Positions 1 through 9,927 of a stretch of DNA of 64,000 nt are shown piece after piece. The translations under genes and the position numbers were made by a program. This DNA comes from Gonocerus acuteangulatus (lineage: Eukaryota; Arthropoda; Insecta; Hemiptera; Coreidae): assembly GCA_946811695.1 (NCBI GenBank), contig OX328126.1:3979202-4043201 (forward strand). Direction: 5' to 3'. Within the stretch, counting starts at the first letter, position 1, and each line of letters opens with the position of its first letter. The notes below the pieces were generated by a model. That model had not been told where the DNA came from and searched no databases. It saw nothing but the letters and a program-made list of their open reading frames with translations.

Positions 1-403
1 TAACGAAGAACGAACACCTTTTCTACAATCCATTACAAAATCAATATTTGTAAAATAATTATAGATTCGGATGAAGAACCAATCCAGACTACCCTTACCC
101 CTGGAATAAACCACCAAAACGCCAAGTATCTCCTCTCTCTTCCTAATAAACCCCTTGAGTTGTCCGACTTTCCTTGGAGAACTAGGAAACAGTATTTCCA
201 GGCGGCTAAATACACCCTCTCTTCGCCGTAACGGGTCAAGGATGGCTGCCTACAACAGAGGTGCGGTCTGCGGTTCTGATAACAGTTTAGATAACGAAGA
301 ACAACCGTTTTCACGAAACTGTCACCGCATAGTGTCGCGCTGCTCGCGTTTAGAGGAAAGAGAAAGGCTATTAAATTGTTGACATTAAACACACTTCTCT
401 TTT
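1..403. other. No recognisable feature
   Basis: Open frames of 75 aa (plus) and 119 aa (minus) overlap here. Neither resembles a family I know and neither has convincing splice signals. The GC content is slightly higher than in the surrounding repeats. I see nothing assignable. Confidence 0.4.
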
Positions 404-656
404 AAGCAGGCTACACACGGTCAGACAGGCCTGTGAGTTAGACCTGAACAGTCCGCCTGAAAGCCGGTAGCCTGAATGTGTATATATAAGCAGGCTACAC
501 ACGGTCAGACAGGCCTGTGAGTTAGACCTGAAAGCCGGTGTTCTGAATGTGTATATTCCGGTCGGTCTGTCAGTTAAGACTGTTCAGGCGACCGGAATAT
601 ACACACGTTCAGGCGACCGGTTTTCAGGCGGACTGACAGGCCTGTCTGACCGTGTG
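404..656. mobile_element. Foldback (inverted-repeat) element
   Basis: The left end reads GGCTACACACGGTCAGACAG and the right end is its near reverse complement, CTGTCTGACCGTGTGCC. The left half is partly duplicated: the ACACGGTCAGACAGGCC block occurs at about 410 and again at about 497. Internal GACCGG/CCGGTC blocks extend the pairing to most of the 250 bp. It has no coding capacity. It could be a MITE of a TIR superfamily, but I did not find a clear target duplication. Confidence 0.65.
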
Positions 657-860
657 CCATGTGTAAACATAACTCTGGAAGCAAATTAATTACAAAATTA
701 ATAATTGAACAGTTACTCATTACAAAATTAAAATAGAGTTATTCATGTTTTCATTTTATTTATATAGGACCTTTTAAGCAAATTATTCAGTAATGCAGTC
801 TACACTATCCAAATTCTGAGGAAAGTGCTTAATTATGCAGCTCCTGCGTGTCGGACTTTT
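657..860. repeat. Dispersed repeat family G, copy 1
   Basis: About 190 bp running from CCATGTGTAAACATAACTC to GCAGCTCCTGCGTG. A near-identical copy lies at 10787-10975. Partial copies lie at about 6940-7050, 16742-16890, 17985-18062 (reverse), 23915-24010 and 34250-34345. Shared blocks include TTAAGCAAATTATTCAG and GAGGAAAGTGCTTA. It is an unclassified non-coding interspersed repeat. Confidence 0.7.
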
Positions 861-984
861 TCTTCCTACAGTCGGTGGCATCGGATCGGATTGGGTCCAA
901 TGTGGGTGCCACCTAAGGCTGAAATGAATTCAAACTGTAGCCTCTTCAAAGTGTAGTCGGAGGGAAAAGGGTGTTGCCAATATT

Positions 985-1113
985 TTTTTTTTTTTTATTT
1001 ACGGCGTATCGACATCTAGGCCATTAGGGCCGACATACAAGGGGTGTCGGTGGGACTCGAATCCACTATCTCCCGCATGAGAATGTAAGGCGTTAGCCAC
1101 TAGGAGACAATGC
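985..1113 (-). mobile_element. tRNA-derived SINE (family M), flanked by a target duplication
   Basis: Read on the minus strand, it has a tRNA-like head with an A-box (TAGTGGCTAACGC) and a B-box (GGATTCGAGTCCC), a short body, and a poly(A) tail seen as a plus-strand T-run. The direct repeats GTTGCCAATATT (973-984) and GTTTCCAATATT (1114-1125) bracket it as a target-site duplication. The anticodon region resembles tRNA-Met, but weakly. The same tail recurs at 57799-57826, and the whole SINE recurs at 53934-55500. Confidence 0.82.
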
Positions 1114-1125
1114 GTTTCCAATATT

Positions 1126-2088
1126 AGCGAGGAAACTCTTTCTTGTCATAACCTTAAGGCTTAGAGGTTTACACTTTTTTGTTGACTGCATTATAGACTT
1201 ATGTGTTTTAATATAAAGAGTAATTTTTCATTTTAGTATTCGAATTCGACGGAATATGAAGTTAAATGTTCATTTAGCTTTGCAAATGGCCGAACAGAAA
1301 GATGCATTTTCCTCAAAAGTTTGCGCATGCGTAATTGAACTATTCTATCTTAACGGGCTGTAGAAAAAAAGCGACAACCAAGTGAAACCAAGTCAGAACA
1401 CTTTCAACTAAGTAGGTTTCGTGAAATGATGTGTCACATTGACAGTACACGACAGCAACCGTCCGGTCAAATTACAGAGATGAAATCGTTCACGAATCGC
1501 CACACACGATCCAAAACTCGAAACACGTTGACGCACCACTGATCAAAGGTTCCTTCGAAATACAACACACCACACGCAGACTCAGTCAAGCGATAATGCC
1601 ATCGAATCAACACACTGGTTAATTATTGCCCTGGATTCCGTAGTTTCTCACAGAAATCCCTAAAGCAATCGGATCGTCAAAACCCCAACTTGAGACACGC
1701 AAACTAACCACACACTGCACCGCCGCTAAATATACAGGTGTACTACACGCATTCTGTGACAATCATTGAAGCATATTTACTTTCCAATCATAAAGTGAAC
1801 GCGATAACGCCACCTGATTCAAGCAATTCCTGAATATCACCTTTCTAGACAACCGCAGAAAGATTAATACATTCACAAACCTCTACATAAGGCTCTCACT
1901 TGAAACTATAATGTAATGAGTTTATATTGATACTGGGAATATGTTTTATTGTTTGTCTCTTAGTTGTATTTTAGAAAAAAAAACACCAAGGTTATTATAG
2001 CCCGATTTCTTGTTGTTTTATTTTTCTAATAAATTTTAGCATTAAATTCTATTGAAGTATTCTTCCGTTATAAACAATTAACAGGCAT
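1126..2088. other. Low-repeat stretch without recognisable genes
   Basis: This is among the less repetitive kilobases of the window. It has no long open frame, no tRNA or rRNA, and none of the dispersed families. It could be unique host intergenic DNA. Confidence 0.35.
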
Positions 2089-2290
2089 GCAAAGTTTTGG
2101 GATTTTCGTTTTTATATCTGGAAAACGGTTGGGAAATTGTGGTAAGGTGAACATTCGAAACCTTACTAAATCGTGGTAAGGTGACCATTCGAAACCTTAC
2201 TGAATTCCCTACAAAGAAGGTTCAGGTGTAATTTTCGATGGGGCGATGTAAATTCGAGAAATAACTTCAAAATTGTAAGTTTTGTTCTTT
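2089..2290. repeat. Internal fragment of dispersed family A
   Basis: It contains GAAAACGGTTGGGAAATTGT, GGTAAGGTGA and CATTCGAAACCTTACTAAA. Related blocks occur at 12530-12700, 13370-13540, 13715-13880, 15430-15550 and, in reverse, 24560-24660 and 60700-60840. The 30-bp segment around CGTGGTAAGGTGACCATTCG is itself duplicated. It is non-coding. Confidence 0.6.
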
Positions 2291-2375
2291 TCAACGGGGT
2301 TTTGTTACTGTTTACCTAAAGTTTTAAGTGGTTATTGTTTTTCTAATGGCATTTAATAGTACAATTAGTATTTTA

Positions 2376-2382
<7 letters not shown>

Positions 2383-2452
<70 letters not shown>
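2383..2452. repeat. (AT)n microsatellite
   Basis: An almost pure AT dinucleotide tract that forms the left flank of the foldback element at 2453-2782. A shorter (AT)n lies on the right at about 2777-2797. Confidence 0.95.
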
Positions 2453-2456
<4 letters not shown>

Positions 2457-2538
2457 TGATGTTATTTTTCGTCGCTGGGATAGTATTTTTGGATGGAACG
2501 GCATTTTTCTCCAGCGGTGGTACTCCTCCTGACTTCTT

Positions 2539-2582
2539 CCTGGAATATTTCGATGGTTTCATCTCCATCTTCTTCAGCCAGG
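2539..2582 (-). ncRNA. Hammerhead-like motif, left arm
   Basis: On the minus strand it reads CCTGG (stem I), CTGAAGA (core CUGANGA), an extra A, GATGG and a loop and CCATC (helix II), GAAA, TATT and CCAGG (stem I). Stem I is 5 bp and perfect. Helix III is reduced to almost nothing, as in the small hammerhead variants reported with Penelope-like elements. The extra A before helix II departs from the strict consensus. Confidence 0.5.
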
Positions 2583-2678
2583 TACTTGTTTCTTCCTCGG
2601 TGGTAGCCAAGGGAATGACGTTTTTCTCGATCTGGGCTCCTTTTCTCCCCTCTAGCCACACCGAGGAAGAAACAAGTA

Positions 2679-2722
2679 CCTGGCTGAAGAAGATGGAGAT
2701 GAATCCATCGAAATATTCCAGG
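2679..2722 (+). ncRNA. Hammerhead-like motif, right arm
   Basis: Stem I is CCTGG (2679-2683) with CCAGG (2718-2722). The core CTGAAGA is 2684-2690. Helix II is GATGG (2692-2696) with CCATC (2705-2709). GAAA is 2710-2713, followed by TATT. It is the mirror of the motif at 2539-2582, so the element carries two convergent copies. Activity is inferred only from architecture. Confidence 0.5.
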
Positions 2723-3150
2723 AAGAAGTGAGGAGGAGTACCACCGCTGGAGAAAAATGCCGTTCCATCCAAAAAAATATATATATATGTATATATAGGG
2801 GAAGGTGTTGTACCTTTGACCACTTTGCAAAATTGATTTTTTTTAGCTTGAATATTAAGGCTAAATTCATTTTTTTTTTATTTCATTGTAATTAGTATTC
2901 TATTGCTTATCATATTTAATTTTTTCAAGGTTCTAGCTTTTCATTTAATATTTGTTATTAATTTATTAAAAAATAATCGTACAGTGGTCAAAGGTACAAC
3001 ATGTAGTTGTACCTCTGACCACCTAAAAACAACACAGCAGTCCAGAAAAAAAATTGTATTCAGTAATATTATAATTAATTGTAAGTTTAATAAATACAGG
3101 ACAAGGATGTAAGCATAATAAAAAAAACTCTTATTAATATTAAGTTATGT

Positions 3151-3384
3151 TTAATATGCTGAAAAATCCAGTCCAACCGATAAAGGTTTTAACTGTCCTG
3201 CAGATCCACTAGCAATAGTAGGGTATGGAAGTTTAGCCACAATGTCTTCAACATCAATATTATACACATTTTCATCTTCTCTCGTAAACTTGTCACTTAA
3301 AGTTTGTTTTTTCAAATATTGGATCTTAAACATTGGACATTTAATACCACAGATCTCTGCGACTAAATATGGAATAGTAATATT
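3151..3384 (-). pseudogene. C-terminal fragment of a transposon-associated protein
   Basis: The minus-strand frame stays open upstream of its first Met (position 3333) and reads ...PYLVAEICGIKCPMFKIQYL..., then VYNIDVEDIVAKLPYP, and ends GLDFSAY-stop. In arthropod DNA transposons, C-terminal segments of this layout (a short beta-rich module, then an I-x-DI-x-x-LP-x-P motif and an ending near VDFS-x-Y) lie downstream of DDE-type transposase domains. That is family-level recollection, not a database match. No DDE domain is present, so only the last exon-like piece survives. Its position inside a TIR element supports the call. Confidence 0.45.
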
Positions 3385-3480
3385 AATTTTTTTTTTTTTT
3401 AAATTTGTAGCAGAAGAACATAAAAGTTGAATTATAAAAAAATTACTCAGGTGTGTGACCTGGTCAAAGGAACAACAACT

Positions 3481-3636
3481 AGTCGTGGTCAGAGGTACAA
3501 CACCTAGTCGTGGTCAGAGGTACAACACCTAGTCGTGGTCAGAGGTACAACACCTAGTCGTGGTCAGAGGTACAACACCTAGTCGTGGTCAGAGGTACAA
3601 CACCTAGTCGTGGTCAGAGGTACAACACCCTGGTAG
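3481..3636 (+). repeat. 25-bp minisatellite, 6 copies
   Basis: The unit AGTCGTGGTCAGAGGTACAA plus CACCT repeats with a 25-bp period. Each unit contains the TIR motif GTGGTCAGAGGTACAACACC, so the terminal repeat itself was tandemly amplified. Confidence 0.9.
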
Positions 3637-4090
3637 TGCAAATTAAAAAGCTTGCTAAACATTTTAGCGTTAAGATAAATCAATTTCAGAATCTGCACCA
3701 TGTTTCTTTTTGTAATAGCTACTTTCTCAAATGATTTCCATCTAAAAAGACATAGGTTGCCATTCTTGGTAGCATGCATGGTGCAGCAGAGGATTTGTTC
3801 GTAGTCCCTTAGATGAAAAAAAAAAAAAAAACTCAACAGGTTGCAGCCAGTTCTGGGGCCAAAATGTGGATCGACGACTTTAGGTACTGTACTGATGAGT
3901 TCTATGTAAATGTGGATCCACGACCAAAATGTGGATCCACGACTTTAGGTACAGTACCATGAGGAGACCACTGATGAGTTGTCTTCATGATATGTACGTA
4001 AAAGCTGATCAATATAATTTCCATGGATTCTTTCAAAATTCAGATCCATTGATTTGATGTTTCCGTGATTCAATTTCAATCAACTTTTGG

Positions 4091-4260
4091 ACGCCCGGCG
4101 GACGTGAATGTTAAGGCGTGAACATCCCTTGGCAAGGGACGTGGGTTCGATCCCCACGGGGTGGCCCTTTTCTAGCCCTATCCTGGCTAGAAAAGGGTGG
4201 TAACCTATAGATAACCCGTCCAATATTCTCACTTAATAATAATGGACGATAAAATGTAAA
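4091..4260 (+). mobile_element. tRNA-derived SINE (family S), copy 1
   Basis: The tRNA-like head has an A-box region (GTTAAGGCGTGA), a long variable arm and a B-box (GGGTTCGATCCCCAC), as in tRNA-Ser/Leu. The body has CCTATCCTGGCTAGAAAAGG and GGTAACCTATAGATAACCCG. The tail is TAATAATGGACG...TAAAT. Other copies are at 7615, 24190, 62268 and 63814, all on the plus strand. Confidence 0.85.
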
Positions 4261-4804
4261 TCCTCCAATCAGTGACAGTTATGGCGAATGAAAAGGAATT
4301 GACTAGATGTTATGTTTCATTCATATACTAAGTGTGTTTGATCGTGGCCCGAATGACTTGCTAAAACGTTGCTGTCCTACGATTTAAACGGCTACAGCTT
4401 CATGATGCCTACGTATAGTTCTCGAGTCGTGAAGGGTTTGAGGTGAGGTTGTGATGTTTTGCCGAACTCCTTGACGTAACACATCACCAGGAGTCTTGTA
4501 GAACGGGTTTCTACAGGTGACCTTGACTCATGGAGTCGGACTTTGCTTCACCAGATCTGCCTGCTATCCAGACGTCAACAAGCTATTAGAGTCTTTATTG
4601 GGAATTTATTATCTGGACAAAGGGTTTTTATTGCCTTTAACAGGTTCTTAAGATCCGGGTGCAAATTGATGGGTTAAAGTTATAACAACTCCATACCACA
4701 TGCACTTTCGGTGATTCAACTATAGTCCACTGAGATAGAAGGAATAGTTCAATTCTGGAAGAGGGGGACATTGTACCATCTGATCGGCCATTTGCAAGGC
4801 CGAT
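4261..4804. other. No recognisable feature
   Basis: Mixed-composition sequence without long open frames, satellites or members of the families recognised here. Confidence 0.35.
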
Positions 4805-5213
4805 CATGGGCGTATATAGAATATAATTTCGGATGGGGGTGGGAAAGTTTGGGGGGGGGGGCTGAGAACATTTTTGGGGGTATGGAAATCAACAATATAC
4901 ACCTTGGAATAGTTAGCCAATTAAAAAGCTATTGAACACAAACAAACTATTTTTTCTGAACTAAGTTAATTTAGGAAGACAAGGTATAGTTGGGATTCGG
5001 CTAGGGCTACGAAGACAACTATACCTACGAAGACAACTATACCACTACGAAGACAACTATACCAGAGATACGAAGACAACTATACCTTGTCTTCGTATCT
5101 CTGCAACGGCTAACTATCTCCATCTTCACTATAAGTTAATTTAGTTTTAGGGTTTTTATGATACATTTTTATCCTTTTGGGGGGGCTGCAGCTCCCCCCT
5201 TATATACGCTAAT
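4805..5213. mobile_element. hAT-type MITE (CATGGGCG family), copy 1, with internal minisatellite
   Basis: The left end is CATGGGCGTATATAG and the right end TATATACGCTAATG. The interior has the family hallmarks: G-runs, CTGAGA, and GGCTGCAGCTCCCCC near the right end. A block at 4979-5106 repeats TACGAAGACAACTATACC four times, with an inverted partial copy on its left. Confidence 0.7.
4979..5106. repeat. Short inverted and tandem repeat inside the MITE
   Basis: Four copies of TACGAAGACAACTATACC with variable linkers follow an inverted copy of ACAAGGTATAGTTG and are followed by an inverted CTTGTCTTCGTATCTCT. The array can fold into alternative hairpins. Confidence 0.75.
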
Positions 5214-5938
5214 GAGACCGTATAATAAGAAAAATTACAATTGATTATGTCTCGTTTAGGAGGAGAGAAGGCTTTGCGAGGCCAACAATGTTTATCAATA
5301 TTTAGCCAAAGCTAAGGCTGCAAACAATTTAAACTAGATGGTGTATTTTGGGGGGGGGGGAGCGTGGCTAATATGCGCGGGAAATATTTCCTCTGGGAGG
5401 TTTCCACTCGTTAGGTTAGTACGATATAAACTTATTTTCCATTACATTTTATTCTTGAGTATCATTTATATTTTAGTATGTGAATAAATGATTTCTAAAT
5501 TCGACAAAAAAGAAATGAAGTTGGCCTTCTAACCGCTATATGTCGTGCGGGCCTAGTATCTCCACAGGTGTGAAGGATGAGCTAGGTCTACTTAAATATA
5601 AGATCGCAGCGCTCCCGATCTGTGCGATGCTTTTCGTTCCTTCTGTAACAGTTTTCCTGTTTTACAGTTGTTTAAGAATATTTGCTGCTTATCTTTGTAT
5701 GTGCCATCGACCATTGGCCGTTTTTGGAGGGAAGGAATACGAAAAACTATGAGTCAAACCTATGGTGAGTCCAGAACCCAGACCGCATATATGCGTCTAG
5801 AGTGCTGGGGTACTCTAGACGCATAGAAGCGCTCAGGGCGTACAGGTTAGAAGTAACAGCAATTTAACCAGTACAGGTTAAAATTCGTTGTCAATAATAT
5901 ATGTTCGTTAAAATTTAAACATTTATGTTTCCATGATG
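5214..5938. other. No recognisable gene; contains a G-run and a hairpin
   Basis: A poly-G run lies at about 5349-5360. A 70-aa open frame at 5540-5752 has no recognisable motif. A perfect short hairpin is listed separately. Confidence 0.35.
5791..5824. repeat. Perfect 13-bp hairpin
   Basis: ATGCGTCTAGAGT (5791-5803) and its exact reverse complement (5812-5824) flank an 8-nt loop, GCTGGGGT. Function unknown. Confidence 0.8.
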
Positions 5939-6127
5939 TTATTTGAAATACACATTATATTTGCGAGCATTACCAAGAAGTGTTCCTGCTGGGGATGCTG
6001 ATGGGTGAGGAGGCTGTGCAAGGGTTCGGGATATTATTACCTCGGATGGACCATCACCAGGTATAGCGTAAACTCTATGAGGGAGAAACTCACATTTTAT
6101 TTCTAGTAATTCAAGGTCTGCCATCAT
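5939..6127 (-). CDS. Unrecognised 62-aa open frame, possible exon
   Basis: Minus-strand frame beginning MMADLELLEIKCEF and containing a proline-rich stretch, AQPPHPSASPAG. Amino-acid composition is protein-like rather than repeat-like. An acceptor-like CAG lies just inside the start and a donor-like GGTAATG within the 3' part, so it could be an exon. I recognise no family. It could equally be chance. Confidence 0.2.
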   Translation of the reverse strand: MMADLELLEIKCEFLPHRVYAIPGDGPSEVIISRTLAQPPHPSASPAGTLLGNARKYNVYFK

Positions 6128-6639
6128 AGTTGAAATAGAACCCCAAATAAAAATAATACAATGAAATATTTACAGTACGGTAAAAGTTGTTCTGTTTTCG
6201 TACTAGAAACGCATTCTGCCTAAGGTAAGCATGCTCTCTTGAAAACTAAAAATTCAAACCCCTCTAAAAATACTTAAAATTTTAAATATAAAAAAAAAAC
6301 AAAAAAAAAAAAAAACAACCTTTCATAGCAAGTGTTTACATCCCAAAGGTAGCGCCTATGAAAAGTTTTAAATTTCTCTATCAAGTGGTTTGGGTTGGGC
6401 GATGACAGTTCACTTAGTGAGTGAGTTGTATTTGACAAGTATTTAGTGAATAATCATTATTAATACTTTTGCATTATTAATACTCAGCTATAATTTAAAA
6501 TAGATTATTGCCAAAGTGCGAATTTATCCCCCCCCCCAACAAAAAAAAATTATTGCTGCCCTAATTTCTTGCCAAAATCAATTTGCGATCAGGGAATTTT
6601 CCTTTTGAATGGAAATGAAAACTTTTCATGTTTTTCTAT

Positions 6640-6867
6640 CTAATCCCGGACTGTAGGAAGGAGAATAAAGTAGTTAATCATGTTAGTTAATCCTTGGTAA
6701 ACAGGTACTAGATAATCCATCATGTTGATAATCAGGGGACAATCAATAAATCCCTTGATAAGCATCGCAGCAATGTGCTGACCAGGAGGGAGAGAATTCC
6801 TGAGTTCACACTTTTCTGGAGGTGGCAATACAGTGTCGTAGGGAATTGTAAGCTTTCAGACAAGTGT
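6640..6867 (-). CDS. Unrecognised open frame, possible exon or remnant
   Basis: The minus-strand frame is open from an upstream stop near 6868 and includes YDTVLPPPEKCELRN and LPPGQHIAAMLIKGF, ending at a TAG at 6640. Composition looks protein-like. No domain recognised. It lies about 500 bp upstream (in minus orientation) of the frame at 5939-6127, with no evidence that the two are joined. Confidence 0.22.
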
Positions 6868-7045
6868 ATATGAGAAGGAATCGGGTTCGCTTTAGATAAG
6901 ATTTGTCATGATTCATATTCTTAGCTGAGTTGGGGTTATTTCTTTGGGTTTGGTTATTTTAAGCAAACTATCCAAACATACTCCATACACTCCCTACCTT
7001 CTGAGAAATGTGCTTAGGCACGCAGCTCCAGAGTTACAGACTTTT

Positions 7046-7445
7046 AGCGCGGTTCCTCCTTTCCCCCATAGGGAGGAACCCCGCTTATAAGGCATGGGCG
7101 TTTATAAGGTGGGGGCTGAGGGGGCTGCAGCCCCACCCGAAATTTTGATTTGATCGGTGAAAATTTCATAAAACCCTTAAAAAGAAATTAAATAAGATCA
7201 TTTAGTTCATAAAACATATTCTATTTTGGGTGTAATAGCGTTTAAGATGGCTAAAACTCTTCCAAGATCTAAATTGTTAGTATTCCATAGACCGGAAATG
7301 GTCTCAGCCCCCTCCCCCCGAAATTTTCCCAGCCCCCTCCGAAATTATTTTCTATATACGCCCATGTTATAGGGCAAACCTCATAAAGCAATCCGGAAGT
7401 GCCGACTAGTAAATTTCACGTTTCAGAACCTATACGATCAGGAAA
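7046..7445 (+). repeat. Family A end, interrupted by a MITE
   Basis: It begins TTTTAGCGCGGTTCCTCC and, after the inserted MITE (7093-7366), continues CAATCCGGAAGTGCCGACTA and CGTTTCAGAACC. The same order is seen uninterrupted at 11864 and 12703. Confidence 0.75.
7093..7366. mobile_element. hAT-type MITE (CATGGGCG family), copy 2
   Basis: The ends CATGGGCGT and ACGCCCATG are inverted. It is flanked by TTATAAGG (left) and TTATAGGG (right), an 8-bp target duplication with one difference. The interior includes GGCTGCAGCCCCACCCGAAA and CGGAAATGGTCTCAGCCCCC. An 8-bp duplication is typical of the hAT superfamily. It carries no transposase. Confidence 0.82.
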
Positions 7446-7614
7446 ATAAAGATGGTTCAAGTGTGATATATAAAGCAATTTTCGATGAGGGGCCCTCATT
7501 TCGAGAATTAAGTGCTTAAAACTTGAAGTAATTGGTTTCGTTTATTTGAACTGTTCTTTCTGTCTGTTTTCCTTATTTTTTTTTTTTTTATTGCTTGTTA
7601 TTTCAGTAATAGGA

Positions 7615-7808
7615 GGCCCGGTGGCCGAGAGTGTTAAGGCTTGAGCATTTAACACTCCGTGCCAATGGTCGTGGGTTCGATTCCCACTTTGGGGCGATGG
7701 CTTTTCTTTAGAAAAAATCCTGGATAATAAAGGGTGGTAACCTATAGATAACCCGTCCTAAAATTCTTAGTTAATAATAATGGACGTTAGAATTTAAATC
7801 AATAAATT
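7615..7808 (+). mobile_element. tRNA-derived SINE (family S), copy 2
   Basis: The head is GGTGGCCGAGAGTGTTAAGG with B-box GGGTTCGATTCCCAC. The body has AAAGGGTGGTAACCTATAGA and the tail AATAATGGACGTTAG. A tRNA-Ser/Leu origin is suggested by the GGCCGAG A-box context and the long variable arm. Confidence 0.87.
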
Positions 7809-8200
7809 TCTGGCATAGCTCATAGTACGAAAATGTTTATGTCAATAAAACAGGATAAGTAAAATTAGAAACAATTTTTTTTTTGTAAGAAATTTCCTTT
7901 TCCAGCGAAATTCTGAGGTGCCGTGTGAATATTTTTTGCTACTATACTGCAGTTGATTTCGTTCTTTAGAATTGTTTTGTTCTATTTACCTCACTTTTAT
8001 TCTGCGGGGAACTAGGCTTTCTTTGGGTAAACCTTTGCTGTATTTTTTAGGCTTTCTATCAACTTCCACTTACCACGAATTCGCAACTGTTTTACGAAAT
8101 TCTAGGAAAAGTCGAAAACTTCTGATATCTTTTTTTGGTTTTGGTGTTTTTAGACCTTCCAACGTAACTGTTGGGAGTCGTTTGGTAGAAAAATATACAG

Positions 8201-8748
8201 GGTGGTCCCGAAGGAAATCGCCATACTTGAGGGGTGTGTACGTAGGCTACAGTGTAGTTGAATGCCACCATCATTTTTTTGTTTTAATTGACCAATATTT
8301 ACCCTTGCAAAGCCCCTTTTTGGCCTTCAACACTTACTATCGAATTACCCTGTATAATGAAATAGTGCATCTTTTCTGCGGGCCCCATCTAACTAACCAA
8401 AAAGAATGGTCGTGCGGGTCGTGGAAAATTAAAAATACAAAACCTTTATTTCGTGATAAGTTATTTGTTTGGGTGGCTCCTGGGAATTTGGTTCGAGGCA
8501 TTTTTGCAAAAGGTACATAGGATCTGATAGGAAATTTCATTTAAGGCAGATTTTAAAAATATCATCAGAATTAAATTTTCCCTATGGCGTGACGACAAAT
8601 TGTCAAAAACTAGCTTTTAGACAAAAGACACGGAAACGCCTAAATCTAGGGCAGTAATACAAGTAAAAATATCTCCTTGGTGGGATTCAACTATACTTCA
8701 GTCGGAGTACACACCCTTCAAGTATGGCCATTTCCTTCAGGACCATCC
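8201..8748. mobile_element. MITE with about 70-bp terminal inverted repeats
   Basis: Left TIR 8201-8270 and right TIR 8679-8748 pair over about 70 bp with several differences. Shared blocks are GAAGGAAAT, CCATACTTGA, GGGTGTGTAC, TAGTTGAAT and CCCACCA. The 182-aa open frame that overlaps it (7972-8520) is probably fortuitous. No transposase is seen. Confidence 0.75.
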
Positions 8749-9851
8749 TTTTTATGCATTTCAAATCGCACCAGGAATAAATATTGTATTGAATCACACT
8801 AACTTGACGTCATTCTTATGTGTCGGATGTTTTATTTTAGATCTAGAACGGCCAGAGGGGGGAAGAGGGAAGCAGAATCACTGAATCATCTATTTCTTTT
8901 GTGTAATTAAAGAAGTTGTACCGTCACAATATTTAAATGGAGGGTCATTTTTAAGGATACGCTGTTCGAAAATATGGTAGTAACTCTTCTTGGTTGAAAT
9001 ATCAGGGTCATTCCAAGACAGATTCAAGGGCAAGTGGAATACTTTTTATTTTGGCGATTATTATACCGAGGATCCAACAGGATAATAAGCCTGTTTCTTG
9101 TAGGATCTTCGTTTTTCTTTAGTAATTCCTTTTGAATGTATATATAATCAGGGAGTCATTTCAGCAATGAAGGAGGCCTTTCAAGGAAAAACATCACACC
9201 AAAATAGTAGCCTTTATTAGTTCTAGTCTACTATATATTTCTCAAATACCACTCACTCACTCACCTATCATCCCCCAGACCAAACCACTTGACAGAAAAA
9301 TTAAAAATTTTGCATGAAAAGAAACAACCTACAGGCACCTCATCACCTTAGCCAGCTGTTAGCACATAAGAGTCCATATATTGATACCATACTGACATAC
9401 TTGAAGACCACGAATACGTACAACGAAATATAACTGTATTAGAAGTAACGCACAATTAAAATCAAAGACAAAATTTCTGATCTCAAAATAATTTTAGAGC
9501 AATTTGTCTATATTTTTGTGGCTTTGTTTTCTTTAGGTTAGATCCTACTTACTATTTTATAAATTTTTATTATGATTCCAATTATACCATTATTTTATTA
9601 CTTATTATTTGCTACTTATTTTGTTTTGTATACATACGTATATAAATGTATATATTTCTTTTTTATAAATATGAACGATCAATGTTAATTATGAATGTAA
9701 ATTTGAAAGTTTTTCCTTATTATTTTTATTTCAGCACTTTCCTCCGAAGGAAAGTAGCTATTGAGGTTGCACTCATGACGGAATTTTTGAAAAATTTCTT
9801 CAAATCTTTATCGATCCTACCTAGTAGACACCGAAAATGACCCCCGTTAAA

Positions 9852-9854
<3 letters not shown>
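8749..9854. other. No recognisable gene
   Basis: AT-rich sequence. A segment at about 9250-9330 (CTCACTCACTCACCTATCAT, CCAAACCACTTGACAG) is related in inverted orientation to 6365-6430, so part of it is a dispersed repeat. Nothing else assignable. Confidence 0.35.

Positions 9855-9919
<65 letters not shown>
9855..9919. repeat. (AT)n microsatellite
   Basis: Pure AT tract at the start of a family B repeat. The same junction (GTTAAAATTTATATAT...) recurs at 16238. Confidence 0.95.

Positions 9920-9927
<8 letters not shown>

Larger units (their letters stand above)
2453..2782. mobile_element. (AT)n-flanked foldback element (family H), copy 1
   Basis: Two arms of about 120 bp form a long inverted repeat. 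The left arm has CCAGCGGTGGTACTCCTCCT and CTTCTTCAGCCAGGTACTTG, and the right arm has their reverse complements. The centre is about 60 bp, including CTCGATCTGGGCTCC. Open frames through it are shadows of the arms. Each arm holds a hammerhead-like motif, listed separately. Related copies are at 35671-35872 (interrupted by the Jockey element), 41442-41785 (diverged) and 55831-56137. No TIR superfamily is evident. Confidence 0.75.
2803..3636. mobile_element. TIR element with a transposase remnant and repeated right end
   Basis: The left end GGTGTTGTACCTTTGACCAC is matched by GTGGTCAGAGGTACAACACC at the right. An internal palindromic pair of the same motif lies at 2984-3022. The right TIR has been amplified into a tandem array (3481-3636). 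It contains the C-terminal transposase-like remnant at 3151-3384. It is probably a decayed or non-autonomous DNA transposon, superfamily not determined. Confidence 0.6.

Noticed and set aside
2365..2830. Open frames of 107-152 aa on both strands
   Set aside because: Shadows of the foldback arms and of (AT)n (YIYIYI peptides). The same peptides reappear wherever family H copies occur.
7615..7690. Functional tRNA-Ser/Leu gene
   Set aside because: Head of a SINE: it continues into a shared body and tail, and four similar copies exist. The acceptor stem does not pair properly. The tRNA-Ile-like and tRNA-Met-like heads are treated the same way.
7972..8520. 182-aa open frame
   Set aside because: It crosses the TIR of a MITE, has no domain and no splice support. 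Length alone is not convincing in this composition.
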